Assembly: GCF_015070875.1 (NCBI RefSeq)
Contig: NZ_JADDIV010000006.1
Span: 248,001-312,000 of the forward strand
Reading direction: 5' to 3'
Source: Ramlibacter pallidus
Lineage (GTDB): Bacteria; Pseudomonadota; Gammaproteobacteria; Burkholderiales; Burkholderiaceae_C
DNA length: 64,000 nucleotides
Made by a program: the position numbers and the translations under genes. The notes beneath the pieces are model-generated. The model had not been told where the DNA came from. It did no database searches and saw nothing but the letters and a program-made list of their open reading frames with translations. Below are positions 1-9,119 of the stretch, one piece after another. How positions within the stretch are numbered: position 1 is the first letter of the stretch; each line of letters starts with the position of its first letter.

Positions 1-1487
1 TGCCGGCGCAACGCGCCCTTGCCGAAGGGCAGCGGCTCCAGGCCGGGCTCGACCGCGGCACCGACGCCGGCGCCGCGCGGATAGCGCACCGCCACCGGGT
101 GGTCCTGGCCGTAGGCCGTGGTGAGGAGCTGGCGCGTTTCGTTCTCGTCGGACGGGCAGGCGATGCTGACGTTCGGGATGCAGCGCAGGTACGCGATGTC
201 GTAGGCGCCGGCATGCGTCGGCCCGTCCGCGCCCACCAGGCCCGCGCGGTCGAGCGCGAACACGACGGGCAGGTTCTGCAGCGCCACGTCGTGGATGAAC
301 TGGTCGTAGCCCCGCTGCAGGAAGGTCGAATAGATCGCCACCACCGGCTTGAGGCCCTCGCAGGCGAGGCCGGCCGCGAAGGTGACGGCATGCTGTTCGG
401 CGATGCCGACGTCGTGGTAGCGGTCCGGGAAGCGCTGGTGGAACTCCACCATGCCCGAACCTTCGCGCATGGCGGGCGTGATCGCCACCAGGCGCGGGTC
501 GTGCGCGGCCATGTCGCACAGCCACTGCCCGAACACCTGGGTGAACGTGGGCTTGGGCGGCGTGGCCGGCTTGACCAGGCCCACCGCGGGATCGAACTTG
601 CCGGGCCCGTGGTAGGCCACGGGGTCGCTCTCGGCGAGCTTGTAGCCCTGGCCCTTCTTCGTCACCACGTGCAGGAACTGCGGGCCCTTGAGCTGGCGGA
701 TGTTCTGCAGCGTGGGCACCAGCGAATCCAGGTCGTGGCCGTCGATGGGCCCCACGTAGTTGAAGCCGAACTTCTCGAACAGCGTGGCCGGCACCACCAT
801 GCCCTTGGCGTTCTCCTCGAAGCGCTTGGCCAGCTCGAACAGCGGCGGCGCCACGTGCAGCACCTTCTTGCCCAGTTCCTTGGTGGCGGCGTAGAAGCGG
901 CCGCTCATGAGCTGCGCGAGGTAGCGGTTCAGCGCGCCCACCGGCGGGCTGATCGACATGTCGTTGTCGTTCAGGATCACCAGCAGGTCGCAGTCGGCGA
1001 CGCCGGCGTTGTTCAGCGCCTCGAAGGCCATGCCGGCGCTCATGGCGCCGTCGCCGATCACCGCCACCGCGTGGCGCTCCTCGCCCTTCTGCCGCGCGGC
1101 CATCGCCATGCCCAGGGCCGCGGAGATGCTGGTGGACGAGTGCGCGGTGCCGAAGGTGTCGTACTCGCTTTCGGCGCGCTGCGGGAACCCGGCCAGGCCG
1201 CCGAACTGCCGCAATGTCGCCATCCTGTCACGCCGTCCGGTCAGGATCTTGTGCGGATAGGTCTGGTGGCCCACGTCCCACACGATGCGGTCCCACGGCG
1301 TGTTGAACACGTAGTGCAGCGCGATCGTCAGTTCCACCGTGCCGAGGTTCGAGCTCAGGTGGCCGCCGGTGCGGGCGACCGACTCCAGCACGTACGCGCG
1401 CAGTTCGTCGGCCAGCGCGGGCAGCTGCGTGCGCGGGAGCCGGCGCAGGTCGGCGGGGTCGTTGATCGTTTCCAGCAGCGTAGCCAT
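1..1487 (-). CDS. dxs: 1-deoxy-D-xylulose-5-phosphate synthase (3' end outside window)
   Basis: Condenses pyruvate and glyceraldehyde 3-phosphate to DXP, the first step of the MEP isoprenoid pathway, using thiamine diphosphate in the cytosol. The visible 495 codons begin [18 protein letters not shown] and include the family signatures [37 protein letters not shown] (ThDP/Mg binding), [11 protein letters not shown] and the central [19 protein letters not shown]. The family is usually about 620-640 residues, so roughly the last 130 lie beyond the left edge. The ATG at 1487 lies 10 bases downstream of the ispA stop on the same strand, so xseB-ispA-dxs looks like one operon making and using prenyl precursors. 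Identification is by several conserved blocks and is secure. Confidence 0.97.
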   Translation of the reverse strand, partial: MATLLETINDPADLRRLPRTQLPALADELRAYVLESVARTGGHLSSNLGTVELTIALHYVFNTPWDRIVWDVGHQTYPHKILTGRRDRMATLRQFGGLAGFPQRAESEYDTFGTAHSSTSISAALGMAMAARQKGEERHAVAVIGDGAMSAGMAFEALNNAGVADCDLLVILNDNDMSISPPVGALNRYLAQLMSGRFYAATKELGKKVLHVAPPLFELAKRFEENAKGMVVPATLFEKFGFNYVGPIDGHDLDSLVPTLQNIRQLKGPQFLHVVTKKGQGYKLAESDPVAYHGPGKFDPAVGLVKPATPPKPTFTQVFGQWLCDMAAHDPRLVAITPAMREGSGMVEFHQRFPDRYHDVGIAEQHAVTFAAGLACEGLKPVVAIYSTFLQRGYDQFIHDVALQNLPVVFALDRAGLVGADGPTHAGAYDIAYLRCIPNVSIACPSDENETRQLLTTAYGQDHPVAVRYPRGAGVGAAVEPGLEPLPFGKGALRR

Positions 1488-1496
1488 CGATTCCGT

Positions 1497-2384
1497 TCAG
1501 TTGTCGCGGTCCACGACCATGTGCGCCAGCGCCCGCAGCGCCGTGGTCTCGCGCAGGCCGGTGGTGTCCAGGGCGCCCAGGGCCTGCGCCAGCAGCTCGC
1601 GGGCATGGGCGCGGGCGCGCTCCAGTCCCAGCAACGATACATAGGTCGGCTTGTCCTGGGCGGCGTCCTTGCCCGCCGTCTTGCCGAGGGTAGCCGAATC
1701 CGCGGTCACGTCCAGGATGTCGTCCACCACCTGGAAGGCCAGGCCCATGGCACGGCCGTAGGCGTCCAGCCCCGCTTCGGCGGTGGCGGAGGTGCCGCCG
1801 CAGGCAGCACCCATCCGGACGCTGGCCTGCAGCAGCGCGCCCGTCTTGAGCCGGTGCATGTGGCGCAGCTCGTCCTCGGTGAGGGTGCGGCCGACCGCGG
1901 CGAGGTCGATCGCCTGCCCGCCCGCCATGCCCGCATGGCCGGCCGCCCGCGCCAGCAGGCCGCACAGCCGCGCCTGCGTGGCGGCGGGGATGTCCTCGCC
2001 CTGCGGCGCCAGCAGCTCGAAGGCAAGCGCCTGCAGCGCGTCCCCGGCCAGGAGGGCCGTGGCCTCGCCGAACCGCACGTGCACGGTGGGCTTGCCGCGG
2101 CGCAGGACGTCGTTGTCCATGCAGGGCATGTCGTCGTGCACCAGCGAATAGGCGTGGATCAGTTCCACGGCACAGGCCGCGCGGATCGCGGCCTGCGGGT
2201 GTCCCTCCACCGCTTCGGCCGCGGCCAGCACGAGCAACGGACGCAGCCGCTTGCCGCCATCGAGCACCGCATAGCGCATCGACTCGCTGAGGTCCGCGGG
2301 CGGTCCGGAAGGCAGCCACGCGGTCAATGCGTGTTCCACCGCTGCGAGTCGTTCGGCCGACCAGTCCTTCAGGTCGAAGCTCAC
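1497..2384 (-). CDS. ispA: polyprenyl (farnesyl) diphosphate synthase
   Basis: Chain-elongating trans-prenyltransferase that joins IPP to DMAPP and GPP to give FPP. The product is about 295 residues. The first Asp-rich motif is in [20 protein letters not shown] (about residues 82-100), with the GGKRLRP substrate motif at about 43-49. The second Asp-rich motif is in [11 protein letters not shown]. The GTG at 2384 overlaps the xseB stop as GTGA, which suggests translational coupling; an in-frame ATG at 2396 would add four residues. It sits between xseB and dxs, the usual betaproteobacterial order. The family is certain; the exact product chain length (C15) is inferred from the family. Confidence 0.93.
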   Translation of the reverse strand: MSFDLKDWSAERLAAVEHALTAWLPSGPPADLSESMRYAVLDGGKRLRPLLVLAAAEAVEGHPQAAIRAACAVELIHAYSLVHDDMPCMDNDVLRRGKPTVHVRFGEATALLAGDALQALAFELLAPQGEDIPAATQARLCGLLARAAGHAGMAGGQAIDLAAVGRTLTEDELRHMHRLKTGALLQASVRMGAACGGTSATAEAGLDAYGRAMGLAFQVVDDILDVTADSATLGKTAGKDAAQDKPTYVSLLGLERARAHARELLAQALGALDTTGLRETTALRALAHMVVDRDN

Positions 2385-2608
2385 TCGCCCGCCCACGGCT
2401 TGAGCACGCCGGCGTCGAGCACCTTGATCTGCTCCTCCACGGCCTGCAGCTTGTCGCGGCAGAACTTCAGCAGTTCCGCCCCGCGCTCGTAGCCGGCGAG
2501 CAATTGCTCCAGCGGCAGCTGGCCTGACTCGATGCGGCCGGTGAGCTGTTCAAGCTCTTCCATGGCGGCTTCATAGCTCGCGGGTGTGTTCGTGGGGGAC
2601 GTGGCCAT
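2381..2608 (-). CDS. xseB: exodeoxyribonuclease VII small subunit
   Basis: 75-residue partner of XseA, which degrades single-stranded DNA. The sequence has the family core [20 protein letters not shown] followed by [15 protein letters not shown] and a helical tail, and the length matches the usual 70-85 residues. It is first in the xseB-ispA-dxs operon and overlaps ispA by 4 bp. The xseA gene is not in this window, which is normal because the two subunits are commonly unlinked. Confidence 0.95.
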   Translation of the reverse strand: MATSPTNTPASYEAAMEELEQLTGRIESGQLPLEQLLAGYERGAELLKFCRDKLQAVEEQIKVLDAGVLKPWAGE

Positions 2609-2668
2609 GCAAATCTCTGGAATCAGCGGTGGATTTTAGGCCCCCGCCCCCCATGTGTTCCCGGGGGG

Positions 2669-2674
2669 TAGAAT
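2669..2674 (+). promoter_or_regulatory. possible -10 element TAGAAT upstream of the Rieske gene
   Basis: TAGAAT lies about 75 bases upstream of the Rieske oxygenase ATG, in the divergent spacer with xseB. The same hexamer precedes guaC (33682) and tRNA-Ala (39737), which supports its being a preferred -10 in this genome. No convincing -35 is visible. Confidence 0.35.
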
Positions 2675-2747
2675 CCCGCCTCCTTTCTTGTCGCGCTCCC
2701 CAGCGCGGCCCTGCCCCTTCATAGGGGGAGTCTCTAGGTCAGGTGAA

Positions 2748-3893
2748 ATGTCTGATTTAAGTCTTCAGTTACAGCAGGCCGCAAGCCAACTTCCCGTTTC
2801 CAGCTATTTCGACGAGGCGCTCTTCCGGCGCGAGATGGAGCACATCTTCCAGCGCGGGCCCCGGTACCTGGGGCACGCACTGGCCGTCCCGGAGCTCGGC
2901 GACTACCACGCACTGCCGCACGAAGGCGAGGGGCGCGCGCTGCTGCGCACGCCGCAGGGCGTGGAACTCATCTCCAACGTCTGCCGCCACCGGCAAGCGG
3001 TGATGTTGCGCGGGCGCGGTTCCGTGAACGAGGCGCCCTCCTCCGGCGGCAACATCGTCTGCCCGCTGCACCGCTGGACCTACAGCGCCGGCCAGGGCGC
3101 GAAGGCCGGCACGCTGCTGGGCGCCCCGCACTTCGCCACCGATCCCTGCCTGAACCTCAACAACTACAAGGTGCAGGAGTGGAACGGCCTGCTGTTCGAA
3201 GGCAACGGCTTCGACGTGCGCCGGGCGCTGGCGAAGCTGGGGCCGAAGGCGGACCTCGACTTCTCGGGCTACGTCTACGACCGCACGCAGCTGCACGAGG
3301 TCGACTACAACTGGAAGACCTTCATCGAGGTGTACCTCGAGGACTACCACGTGGGCCCGTTCCACCCGGGCCTGGGCAACTTCGTCACCTGCGAAGACCT
3401 GCGCTGGGAGTTCGGGCACGAGTACTCCGTGCAGACGGTGGGCGTGGCCGGCAAGCTGGGCAAGCCCGGCTCCGACGTCTACCGCAAGTGGCACGAGGAA
3501 GTGCTGCGCTACCAGGACGGCAGGCCGCCCAAGCACGGCGCGGTCTGGCTCACGCTGTACCCGACGGTGATGGTGGAGTGGTACCCGAACGTGCTGGTGG
3601 TCTCCACGCTGTACCCCAAGGGCCCGCGCAAGACGCTCAACGTGGTGGAGTTCTTCTACCCCGAGGAGATCCAGGCTTTCGAGCGCGAGTTCGTCGAGGC
3701 GCAGCAGGCCGCCTATATGGAAACCTGCGTCGAGGACGACGAGATCGCCCTGCGCATGGATGCCGGCCGCAAGGCGCTCATGGAACGCGGCGACAACGAG
3801 GTGGGGCCGTACCAGAGCCCGATGGAAGACGGCATGCAGCACTTCCACGAGTGGTACCGCGAGGCCATGGGCAGCCACGCGCCCCGGCCCTGA
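2748..3893 (+). CDS. Rieske 2Fe-2S aromatic ring-hydroxylating oxygenase, alpha-subunit type
   Basis: 381-residue non-heme iron oxygenase. The Rieske cluster ligands are visible as CRH (C79, H81) and CPLH (C105, H108). The mononuclear iron site lies in EVYLEDYHVGPFHPG (H200, H205). The ATG at 2748 has AGGTG just upstream; an in-frame ATG at 2655 has no such signal. There is no beta subunit, ferredoxin or reductase gene next to it, so electron donors must be encoded elsewhere. The substrate cannot be read from sequence; single-component-like homologues act on aromatic or quaternary-amine compounds. It is followed after 9 bp by a leuD-like gene on the same strand. Confidence 0.85.
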   Translation: MSDLSLQLQQAASQLPVSSYFDEALFRREMEHIFQRGPRYLGHALAVPELGDYHALPHEGEGRALLRTPQGVELISNVCRHRQAVMLRGRGSVNEAPSSGGNIVCPLHRWTYSAGQGAKAGTLLGAPHFATDPCLNLNNYKVQEWNGLLFEGNGFDVRRALAKLGPKADLDFSGYVYDRTQLHEVDYNWKTFIEVYLEDYHVGPFHPGLGNFVTCEDLRWEFGHEYSVQTVGVAGKLGKPGSDVYRKWHEEVLRYQDGRPPKHGAVWLTLYPTVMVEWYPNVLVVSTLYPKGPRKTLNVVEFFYPEEIQAFEREFVEAQQAAYMETCVEDDEIALRMDAGRKALMERGDNEVGPYQSPMEDGMQHFHEWYREAMGSHAPRP

Positions 3894-3902
3894 GCCGCGG
3901 CG

Positions 3903-4553
3903 ATGCCGGCGTTCCCGCAGGGCGTGCACGGCGGCACGGTGGTGCCGCTGGACCGCGCGAACGTCGACACGGACGCGATCTTCCCCAAGCAGTACGGCCG
4001 CTCGACCGCGAGGAGCGGCTACGGCGCGGTGCTGTTCGACCACTGGCGCTACCTGGACCCGGGTGACCTGGACAGCGACCATGCGCGGCGGCGCGTGAAT
4101 CCCGACTTCGTCCTGAACGAGCCCGCCTTGCGCGGCGCCACCGTGCTGCTGGCCGGAGCGAACTTCGGCTGCGGCTCCAGCCGCGAGCATGCCGTGTGGG
4201 CGCTGCGCGACCACGGATTCCGCGCGGTCGTCGCGCCCAGTTTCGGCGACATCTTCCGGCAGAACTGCGCGCTCAACGGCGTGGCGCCGATCGTGCTGGC
4301 GCCCTCCGAGGTGCGCACGCTGTTCGGGCTGGCGAAGGCGCAGGTGCTCACGGTCACCATCGACGTGCACGCCGGTGAACTGCGCGCCGGACCGCACGCC
4401 TTTGCCTTCCAGCTCACGCCGCGCCAACGGCTGCTGCTGACGCAGGACGTCGACTGGATCGCCGCCACGCTGGCGCACCGCGAACGCATCGCCGCCTTCG
4501 AGGCGCGGCGCCTGGCCGGCCAGCCCTGGCTCGACCGCATGTTCCCGCACTGA
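3903..4553 (+). CDS. leuD: 3-isopropylmalate dehydratase small subunit (LeuD-like)
   Basis: 216-residue aconitase-superfamily swivelling domain that works with LeuC to isomerise 2- to 3-isopropylmalate in leucine synthesis. The family signatures are VPLDRANVDTDAIFPKQY near the N-terminus, GANFGCGSSREHAVWAL in the middle and a C-terminal helix pair ending WLDRMFPH. The length is normal. There is no leuC, leuB or leuA nearby, which is unusual. It may be a second copy or serve a LeuC-like partner elsewhere, so the pathway assignment is less certain than the fold. Confidence 0.85.
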   Translation: MPAFPQGVHGGTVVPLDRANVDTDAIFPKQYGRSTARSGYGAVLFDHWRYLDPGDLDSDHARRRVNPDFVLNEPALRGATVLLAGANFGCGSSREHAVWALRDHGFRAVVAPSFGDIFRQNCALNGVAPIVLAPSEVRTLFGLAKAQVLTVTIDVHAGELRAGPHAFAFQLTPRQRLLLTQDVDWIAATLAHRERIAAFEARRLAGQPWLDRMFPH

Positions 4554-4555
4554 GC

Positions 4556-5455
4556 ATGCAGGCCCTCTGGATGCTCGCGGCGTCGCTGTTCTTCGCGACC
4601 ATGGCGGTCTGCGTGAAGATCGCCTCTGACTGGTTCAACGCGTCGGAACTGGTGTTCTACCGCGGGCTGATCGGCATGCTGCTGATGTGGCTGTGGTGCC
4701 GCTCGCAGGGCACCACGCTCGCGACGGCCTACCCGGGCATGCACGCGTGGCGCAGCCTGGTCGGCGTGCTGTCGCTGGGCACCTGGTTCCATGCCATCGC
4801 GGGCCTGCCGCTGGCCACCGCGATGACGCTCAACTACATGAGCAGCGTGTGGATCGCCGCCTTCCTCGTCGGCGGCGCGCTGGTCGCCTGGAACCCGCGC
4901 GCCGGCATGGCGCCCGCCCTGCAGCAGGGCCCGCTGGCCCTCACGGTGCTGGCCGGCTTCCTGGGCGTCGTGCTGATGCTGCGGCCCACCATGGCGCAGC
5001 ACCAGGTGTTCGCGGGCCTCGTCGGCCTGCTGTCGGGGCTGCTGTCCGCGTTTGCGTACCTGCAGGTCATGGCGCTCGGCAAGGTGGGCGAGCCGGAAGC
5101 GCGGACGGTCTTCTATTTCGCCCTGGGCTCGGCCGTCGCGGGCGGCGTCGGAATGGCCGCCACGGTCATTTCGCCCTGGGACTGGCGGCATGCGCCGTGG
5201 CTGCTGCCGATCGGCCTGTTCGCGTCGCTCGGCCAGTGGTGCATGACGCGCGCGTACAGCCAGGGCGCGACCCTGGTCGTCGCCAACCTGCAGTACTCCG
5301 GCATCGTGTTCGGCGCGCTCTACAGCCTGCTGCTGTTCGGCGACGCGATCCCGCTGCTGGGCTGGGCCGGCATGGCGCTGATCTGCGCCAGCGGCATCGC
5401 GGCGACCGTGCTGCGCGCGCGGGCCGCGCCCGACGCGCCGGGCGAGGAGCACTGA
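4556..5455 (+). CDS. EamA/DMT-family transporter
   Basis: 299-residue inner-membrane protein with about ten hydrophobic segments arranged as two EamA repeats. The first repeat opens with ALWMLAASLFFATMAVCVKI and the second starts around HQVFAGLVGLLSGLLSAFAY. Members export metabolites or take up nucleotide-sugar-like compounds; the substrate here is unknown. The start is 2 bp after the leuD stop, so it is probably co-transcribed with the Rieske and leuD genes. Confidence 0.85.
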   Translation: MQALWMLAASLFFATMAVCVKIASDWFNASELVFYRGLIGMLLMWLWCRSQGTTLATAYPGMHAWRSLVGVLSLGTWFHAIAGLPLATAMTLNYMSSVWIAAFLVGGALVAWNPRAGMAPALQQGPLALTVLAGFLGVVLMLRPTMAQHQVFAGLVGLLSGLLSAFAYLQVMALGKVGEPEARTVFYFALGSAVAGGVGMAATVISPWDWRHAPWLLPIGLFASLGQWCMTRAYSQGATLVVANLQYSGIVFGALYSLLLFGDAIPLLGWAGMALICASGIAATVLRARAAPDAPGEEH

Positions 5456-5493
5456 AGACACGCGCGCCCGCGGCGGCATATCATCGGACCGCC

Positions 5494-6387
5494 ATGTACA
5501 CCACGCTGATCACCGCCGAGCAACTGCAGTCGCTGATGGACGCGAAAGCGCGCCTGATGGTGTTCGACTGCACCTTCGACCTGATGGATCCCGCCAGCGG
5601 CGAGAAGCTGTACCAGCAGGCCCACGTCCCCGGTGCGGTGTATGCGCACCTCGACCACGCCCTGAGCGACAAGGGCACGCCCGACGCCGCCACGGGAGAG
5701 CCGCAGCCGCACCCCGACGCGGAGTCCGGCGGCCGCCATCCGCTGCCCAGCCGCGAGAAGTTCGCCATGTGGCTGTCGGGCGTGGGGTTCGCCAACGACA
5801 TGCAGGCCGTCGTGTACGACCGCAACGGCGCCAACTACTGCGGCCGGCTGTGGTGGATGCTCAAGTGGGCCGGCCACGACGCGGTGGCCGTCCTCGACGG
5901 CGGGCTGCAGGCCTGGCAAGCGGCGGGTGGCCGCGTGAATGCGGGCACCGAACCGTCGCACTTCCAGTCGAACTTCGAGCTCGGCGTGCCCTTGCGCCGC
6001 CTGGTGAAGACGGACGAAGTGGCGCGCCGCCTGGACCAGCCTGCGGCGCAGACGATGCTCGATGCGCGCGCTCCGCAACGCTACCGCGGCGAGGTGGAAC
6101 CGCTCGACCCCGTGGCGGGCCACATCCCCGGCGCCCTCAACCGGCCGTTCGCGCAGAACATCGGGACCGACGGCCGTTTCAAGCCCGGCGAGCAGTTGCG
6201 CGCGGAATTCGAACAGCTGCTGGCGGGCCGCGACCCGGCGACCGTGGTCCACCAGTGCGGCAGCGGCGTCAGCGCCGTGCCCAACCTGCTCGCGATGGAG
6301 ATCGCGGGCTATGCGCCCACGGCCCTCTACGCCGGCTCGTGGAGCGAGTGGTGCCGCAACCCGGCACTGCCGGTCGAAAAAGGCTAG
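5494..6387 (+). CDS. sseA: thiosulfate/3-mercaptopyruvate sulfurtransferase (two rhodanese domains)
   Basis: 297-residue tandem-rhodanese enzyme that moves a sulfane sulfur from thiosulfate or 3-mercaptopyruvate to an acceptor. The N-terminal non-catalytic domain covers roughly residues 1-150 and contains the RHPLPS and VVYDRNGANYCGRLWW blocks. The C-terminal domain carries the active-site loop HQCGSGVSA with C255. The loop CGSGV(S/T)A resembles the mercaptopyruvate-type enzymes, but specificity is an inference. The gene starts 38 bp after the EamA stop. Confidence 0.9.
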   Translation: MYTTLITAEQLQSLMDAKARLMVFDCTFDLMDPASGEKLYQQAHVPGAVYAHLDHALSDKGTPDAATGEPQPHPDAESGGRHPLPSREKFAMWLSGVGFANDMQAVVYDRNGANYCGRLWWMLKWAGHDAVAVLDGGLQAWQAAGGRVNAGTEPSHFQSNFELGVPLRRLVKTDEVARRLDQPAAQTMLDARAPQRYRGEVEPLDPVAGHIPGALNRPFAQNIGTDGRFKPGEQLRAEFEQLLAGRDPATVVHQCGSGVSAVPNLLAMEIAGYAPTALYAGSWSEWCRNPALPVEKG

Positions 6388-6396
6388 CGCAGGAAA

Positions 6397-6425
6397 GGAA
6401 AATGCCGGGTTGCCCCGGCATCTCC
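6397..6425. terminator. bidirectional hairpin between sseA and lipoprotein gene
   Basis: An 8-bp stem ATGCCGGG / CCCGGCAT with a 4-base loop lies at 6402-6421. On the minus strand it is followed by TTTTCC, giving an intrinsic terminator for the lipoprotein gene. On the plus strand the T-tract is weaker. It sits just where the two genes converge. Confidence 0.6.
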
Positions 6426-6448
6426 TGCTTCTTCATTTCACCTCGTTG

Positions 6449-6883
6449 CTAGCGCTGGCCGACCGCCGATCCGGTGGTCGCGTTGGAACTGCCGCCGCCG
6501 CCAGGCGTGCCGCCCGAAGGTGCGCTGCTCACTGCGCTTCCGTCGGCAGGTGCCGCGCCCATCGTCGCGCCGCTGCCCAGTCCGCCCTGCAGGCCGACCC
6601 CCGGCTGCGCCGGCTGGCTGCGGGCGCCCGCTTCCGCGGTGCCGCTGCTGCCGGTGGTGCCGGGCACCATGTCGGCACCCGACGCACCCGTGTGCGGCTG
6701 GGAGCCGGCGATGCCCGAGGGCCCGCCGGGCGGGCCGTCCGGCGCCGCCGGACGGACGACCTCGGCGGTGTTGCCGGTGCCGGGACTGCCCGGAGCGTTC
6801 GGATTGTCGTCCGCACGCTCGCTGCAGCCACCGAGCGCCAGGGCGCAAGCGCCCGCGGCGATGAACCATGCACTGCGGCGCAT
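6449..6883 (-). CDS. Gly/Ser/Pro-rich lipoprotein, function unknown
   Basis: 144-residue protein starting MRRSAWFIAAGACALALGGC, a signal peptide with a lipobox (LGGC). The mature chain is therefore likely lipidated at that Cys. The remainder is low-complexity Gly, Ala, Ser, Pro and Thr with short acidic patches and no recognisable fold. It lies 11 bp downstream of a second low-complexity lipoprotein gene on the same strand, so the pair is probably one transcript. The role is unknown; an envelope or matrix role is only a guess. Confidence 0.75.
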   Translation of the reverse strand: MRRSAWFIAAGACALALGGCSERADDNPNAPGSPGTGNTAEVVRPAAPDGPPGGPSGIAGSQPHTGASGADMVPGTTGSSGTAEAGARSQPAQPGVGLQGGLGSGATMGAAPADGSAVSSAPSGGTPGGGGSSNATTGSAVGQR

Positions 6884-6894
6884 GTCGCTCCTGC

Positions 6895-7320
6895 TTAGCG
6901 CGTGGTGCCGGTGCCCGTGCCCGTGCCGGTCGTGCCGGTGGAACCCGTGGCGCCGGTCGTGCCAGCCGCGCCGGTCGAACCGGCGGTGCCGGCAGCGCTC
7001 GTGTCGGTGCTGGTGCCCGTGCCGGAGGCGCCCATGGAGGTGCCGCTGCCGGTCGTGCTGCCCATGCTGGAGCCCGTGCCGGTCGTCGCGCCCGCGCTGG
7101 TATCGGTCGACGGGGTCGTCGGGGTGGTGGTGGAGCCGGAAGACATGCTGCCGGTGGTCGTGCTCGTGTCGGCCGGCGACGTCGTGGTCGTCGACGGGGT
7201 GGTCGTCGACGAGGAGGTCGACGTGGAAGTGTCGGTGGCGGCGTCGCGGTTGCCGCAGGCGGACAGCGACAGGGCGGCCATCAGGGCCAGGGCGCTCAGC
7301 GCGATCGGGGACTTGGTCAT
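6895..7320 (-). CDS. Thr/Ser/Gly-rich lipoprotein, function unknown
   Basis: 141 residues beginning MTKSPIALSALALMAALSLS, followed by AC, which is a lipoprotein signal with lipobox LSAC. Nearly all of the mature protein is Thr, Ser and Gly in irregular TTT, TGT and GST runs, as in natively disordered surface-linker proteins. The ATG has AAGGAGTTCCTG just upstream, a strong ribosome binding site. It precedes the similar lipoprotein at 6449. Composition is the only evidence for function. Confidence 0.75.
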   Translation of the reverse strand: MTKSPIALSALALMAALSLSACGNRDAATDTSTSTSSSTTTPSTTTTSPADTSTTTGSMSSGSTTTPTTPSTDTSAGATTGTGSSMGSTTGSGTSMGASGTGTSTDTSAAGTAGSTGAAGTTGATGSTGTTGTGTGTGTTR

Positions 7321-7475
7321 CAGGAACTCCTTGAGGGTTTCGTTTCGAGAGAGTGACAGCGTGCTCGTGTGCTCGTTCCCGCTGCCTGCGGCTCACTTTA
7401 GTGGCGCGACTTTCGGGACATGTCGTCTGTCACTGTCGAAGGCTGTAGGACAAGGCACGGCGGCAACGAGGCTTG

Positions 7476-7976
7476 TTACGCGAGCGCGGAAGCCAGCGCA
7501 TCCTCGCGCAACGCATCGGATACAGACCGCAATTCCTCCTTACGGACGGAGATGCTGCGGCCGAGCGCCTGCAGGTCCATGCGCGAAGCGAGCACGCGGT
7601 TGAACACGGCTTCGCGTTCCTGCCGCACATGGCGCTCCACGTACTCGGCGAGCACCTTCACCTTGGCGTCGTAGAGCTCGTCCTCCGGTGCCGTCGCGAG
7701 GATCTGGCCCACCAGCTCGCGCAGGCTGCCGTGCTGGTCCTCCGCCTCGTCGACCACTTCGTCGTCGTCCAGCGCCGCGCGCACGGCGGGATAGAACAGC
7801 TCCTCCTCCAGCTTCGCATGGATGGTGAGCTCCATGCAGATCTCCTCCGCCAGGGTGCGGCGCTGCAGGGCCGGCGCGCCGGTGCGCACGAGTTCGCGGT
7901 AGGACTGGAACAGCCCGTGCACCGCGAGGTGGTCGGCGTCCAGCAGGTCGATGGCGTCAGGGGATTGCTTCTTCAT
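7476..7976 (-). CDS. hemerythrin HHE-domain protein
   Basis: 166-residue all-helical cytosolic protein with the hemerythrin metal-ligand pattern: H16 in DADHLAVH, H53 and E57 in IHAKLEEELFYP, H82 in EDQHGSL, and H116 and E120 in YVERHVRQERE. Such domains bind a di-iron centre and sense or buffer oxygen, nitric oxide or iron. The ATG at 7976 has AGG seven bases upstream. An alternative ATG at 8003 overlaps the stop of the upstream small gene as TGATG. The context of small stress-type proteins fits a protective role. Confidence 0.85.
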   Translation of the reverse strand: MKKQSPDAIDLLDADHLAVHGLFQSYRELVRTGAPALQRRTLAEEICMELTIHAKLEEELFYPAVRAALDDDEVVDEAEDQHGSLRELVGQILATAPEDELYDAKVKVLAEYVERHVRQEREAVFNRVLASRMDLQALGRSISVRKEELRSVSDALREDALASALA

Positions 7977-8002
7977 GGTGTGGCCTGTCGTCTTTCGCTG
8001 CA

Positions 8003-8176
8003 TCAGGAGCCGGAGGTTTCGGCCTTGGTCTTGGCGAACTGCTTCATCACGGGAGCCGCGGGCGAGCCGCGGTTGCCGCCGGTGGGCGGCGGCGTGATGT
8101 CCTTGCCGCCGGACCTGGCGCGCGCCTTGTCGGCGGGTGCCTTCTTCGCGGGCGCGCTGCGCTGGGGTGTGTTCAT
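8003..8176 (-). CDS. small basic hypothetical protein
   Basis: 57 residues, MNTPQRSAPAKKAPADKARA and onward, rich in Lys, Ala, Pro and Gly and without hydrophobic segments. The ATG at 8176 follows GAGG with a 6-base spacer. An in-frame ATG at 8200 lacks this. It lies directly upstream of the hemerythrin gene on the same strand and may be co-transcribed. Probably disordered; function unknown. Confidence 0.5.
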   Translation of the reverse strand: MNTPQRSAPAKKAPADKARARSGGKDITPPPTGGNRGSPAAPVMKQFAKTKAETSGS

Positions 8177-8275
8177 CTGTGACCTCGTGTACCGGCCCAC
8201 TCTAGAGATGCGGCGCGGCTGCGCTGTCAGCAGCGTGAAACCGGTCTTGTAGGAGAGGACTCCGTCGCGATGGCT

Positions 8276-9101
8276 CTACAGTCCCCCCAACGCTTCGGCG
8301 AGCACGCTGCGGTAGCGTGGATGGGCGTGGATGTCGTCGTGCCCGGCACCGGGGACCACCACCAGCCGCGCTGAAGGACGCAACTGCTGCAGGCGGCGCG
8401 CATGGTCCACGCCGATCAGCGTGTCCTCTTCTCCGTGCAACAGGAGCACCGGACCCGCCACCGCCGGCAGGTGTCGCGCCGTGTCCAGAGGGTAGCGCAG
8501 GAGCGCGCCGGGCACCCAGGGATAGAACTCCGCCGTGAGGTCCCGCATGCTGGTGTAGGGCGAGACGAGCACCGTCAAGGCCGGGGGCCGCCCCGCGGCA
8601 CTGAGGTCCGCCGCGAGCTCCGCGGCAAGCGCGGTGCCCAGCGAGCGTCCGTACACGACCCGGCTTGCCGCGGTACTGCGCCTCCACGCTGTTCCACACG
8701 GCGCGCACGTCCTCGCGCAGCTGCTTCGCACCCGCGATGCGCCCCGTGCTCTTGCCGAAGCCGCGGTAGTCGGGCATCACCAGGTCGAAGTTCGCCGCGC
8801 GGTAGAAGTCCGCCCCCGTGAACCAGCCGGCCAGGTTGCCGGCGTTGCCATGCAGGAAGAGCACGACGCCGCGGGGCGCCGGCAGCTTCAGGTGCAGGAC
8901 GGAGAGGCTGGCGCCGTCGACCTGCACGGTTCCCTCGCGCACGTCGGTCTCCGTCGCCAGCCGATCAGTGGAGGGCAGCGGCACGGGGTAGAAAAGCAGG
9001 CGCTCCTGCTGGTGCCACAGGAGCAGCAGCACGGCGCCGAAGACGACGACGGCGCCGGCCGCGATCCAGGCCAGCGCCATCATCCAGGGCAGCTTGGGCA
9101 T
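8276..9101 (-). pseudogene. alpha/beta hydrolase with a +1 frameshift
   Basis: N-terminally membrane-anchored serine hydrolase (about 275 residues if intact). Residues up to VEAQYRGKP read in one frame and VVYGRSLGTALAAELAADL onward in another. A single extra G in the CCC run at 8659-8661 (plus strand) explains the break, just before the nucleophile elbow GRSLG. The downstream part keeps the Asp region LLHGEEDTL and the catalytic His region VPGAGHDDIH. The gene next to it (9120-9938) is an intact paralogue that shows what the join should look like. It could be a real pseudogene or a sequencing error in a homopolymer. Confidence 0.75.
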
Positions 9102-9119
9102 GCGCCCGAGCCTACCGCG

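Noticed and set aside
99..2492. Long plus-strand open frame (797 codons) across the dxs-ispA region
   Set aside because: It is antisense to dxs, ispA and xseB, whose motifs are unmistakable. Long antisense frames are common in GC-rich DNA, and its translation has no conserved motifs.
2769..4550. Minus-strand open frame antisense to the Rieske and leuD genes
   Set aside because: His/Arg/Val-rich translation typical of reverse-frame GC artefacts; the plus strand encodes two clear enzymes.
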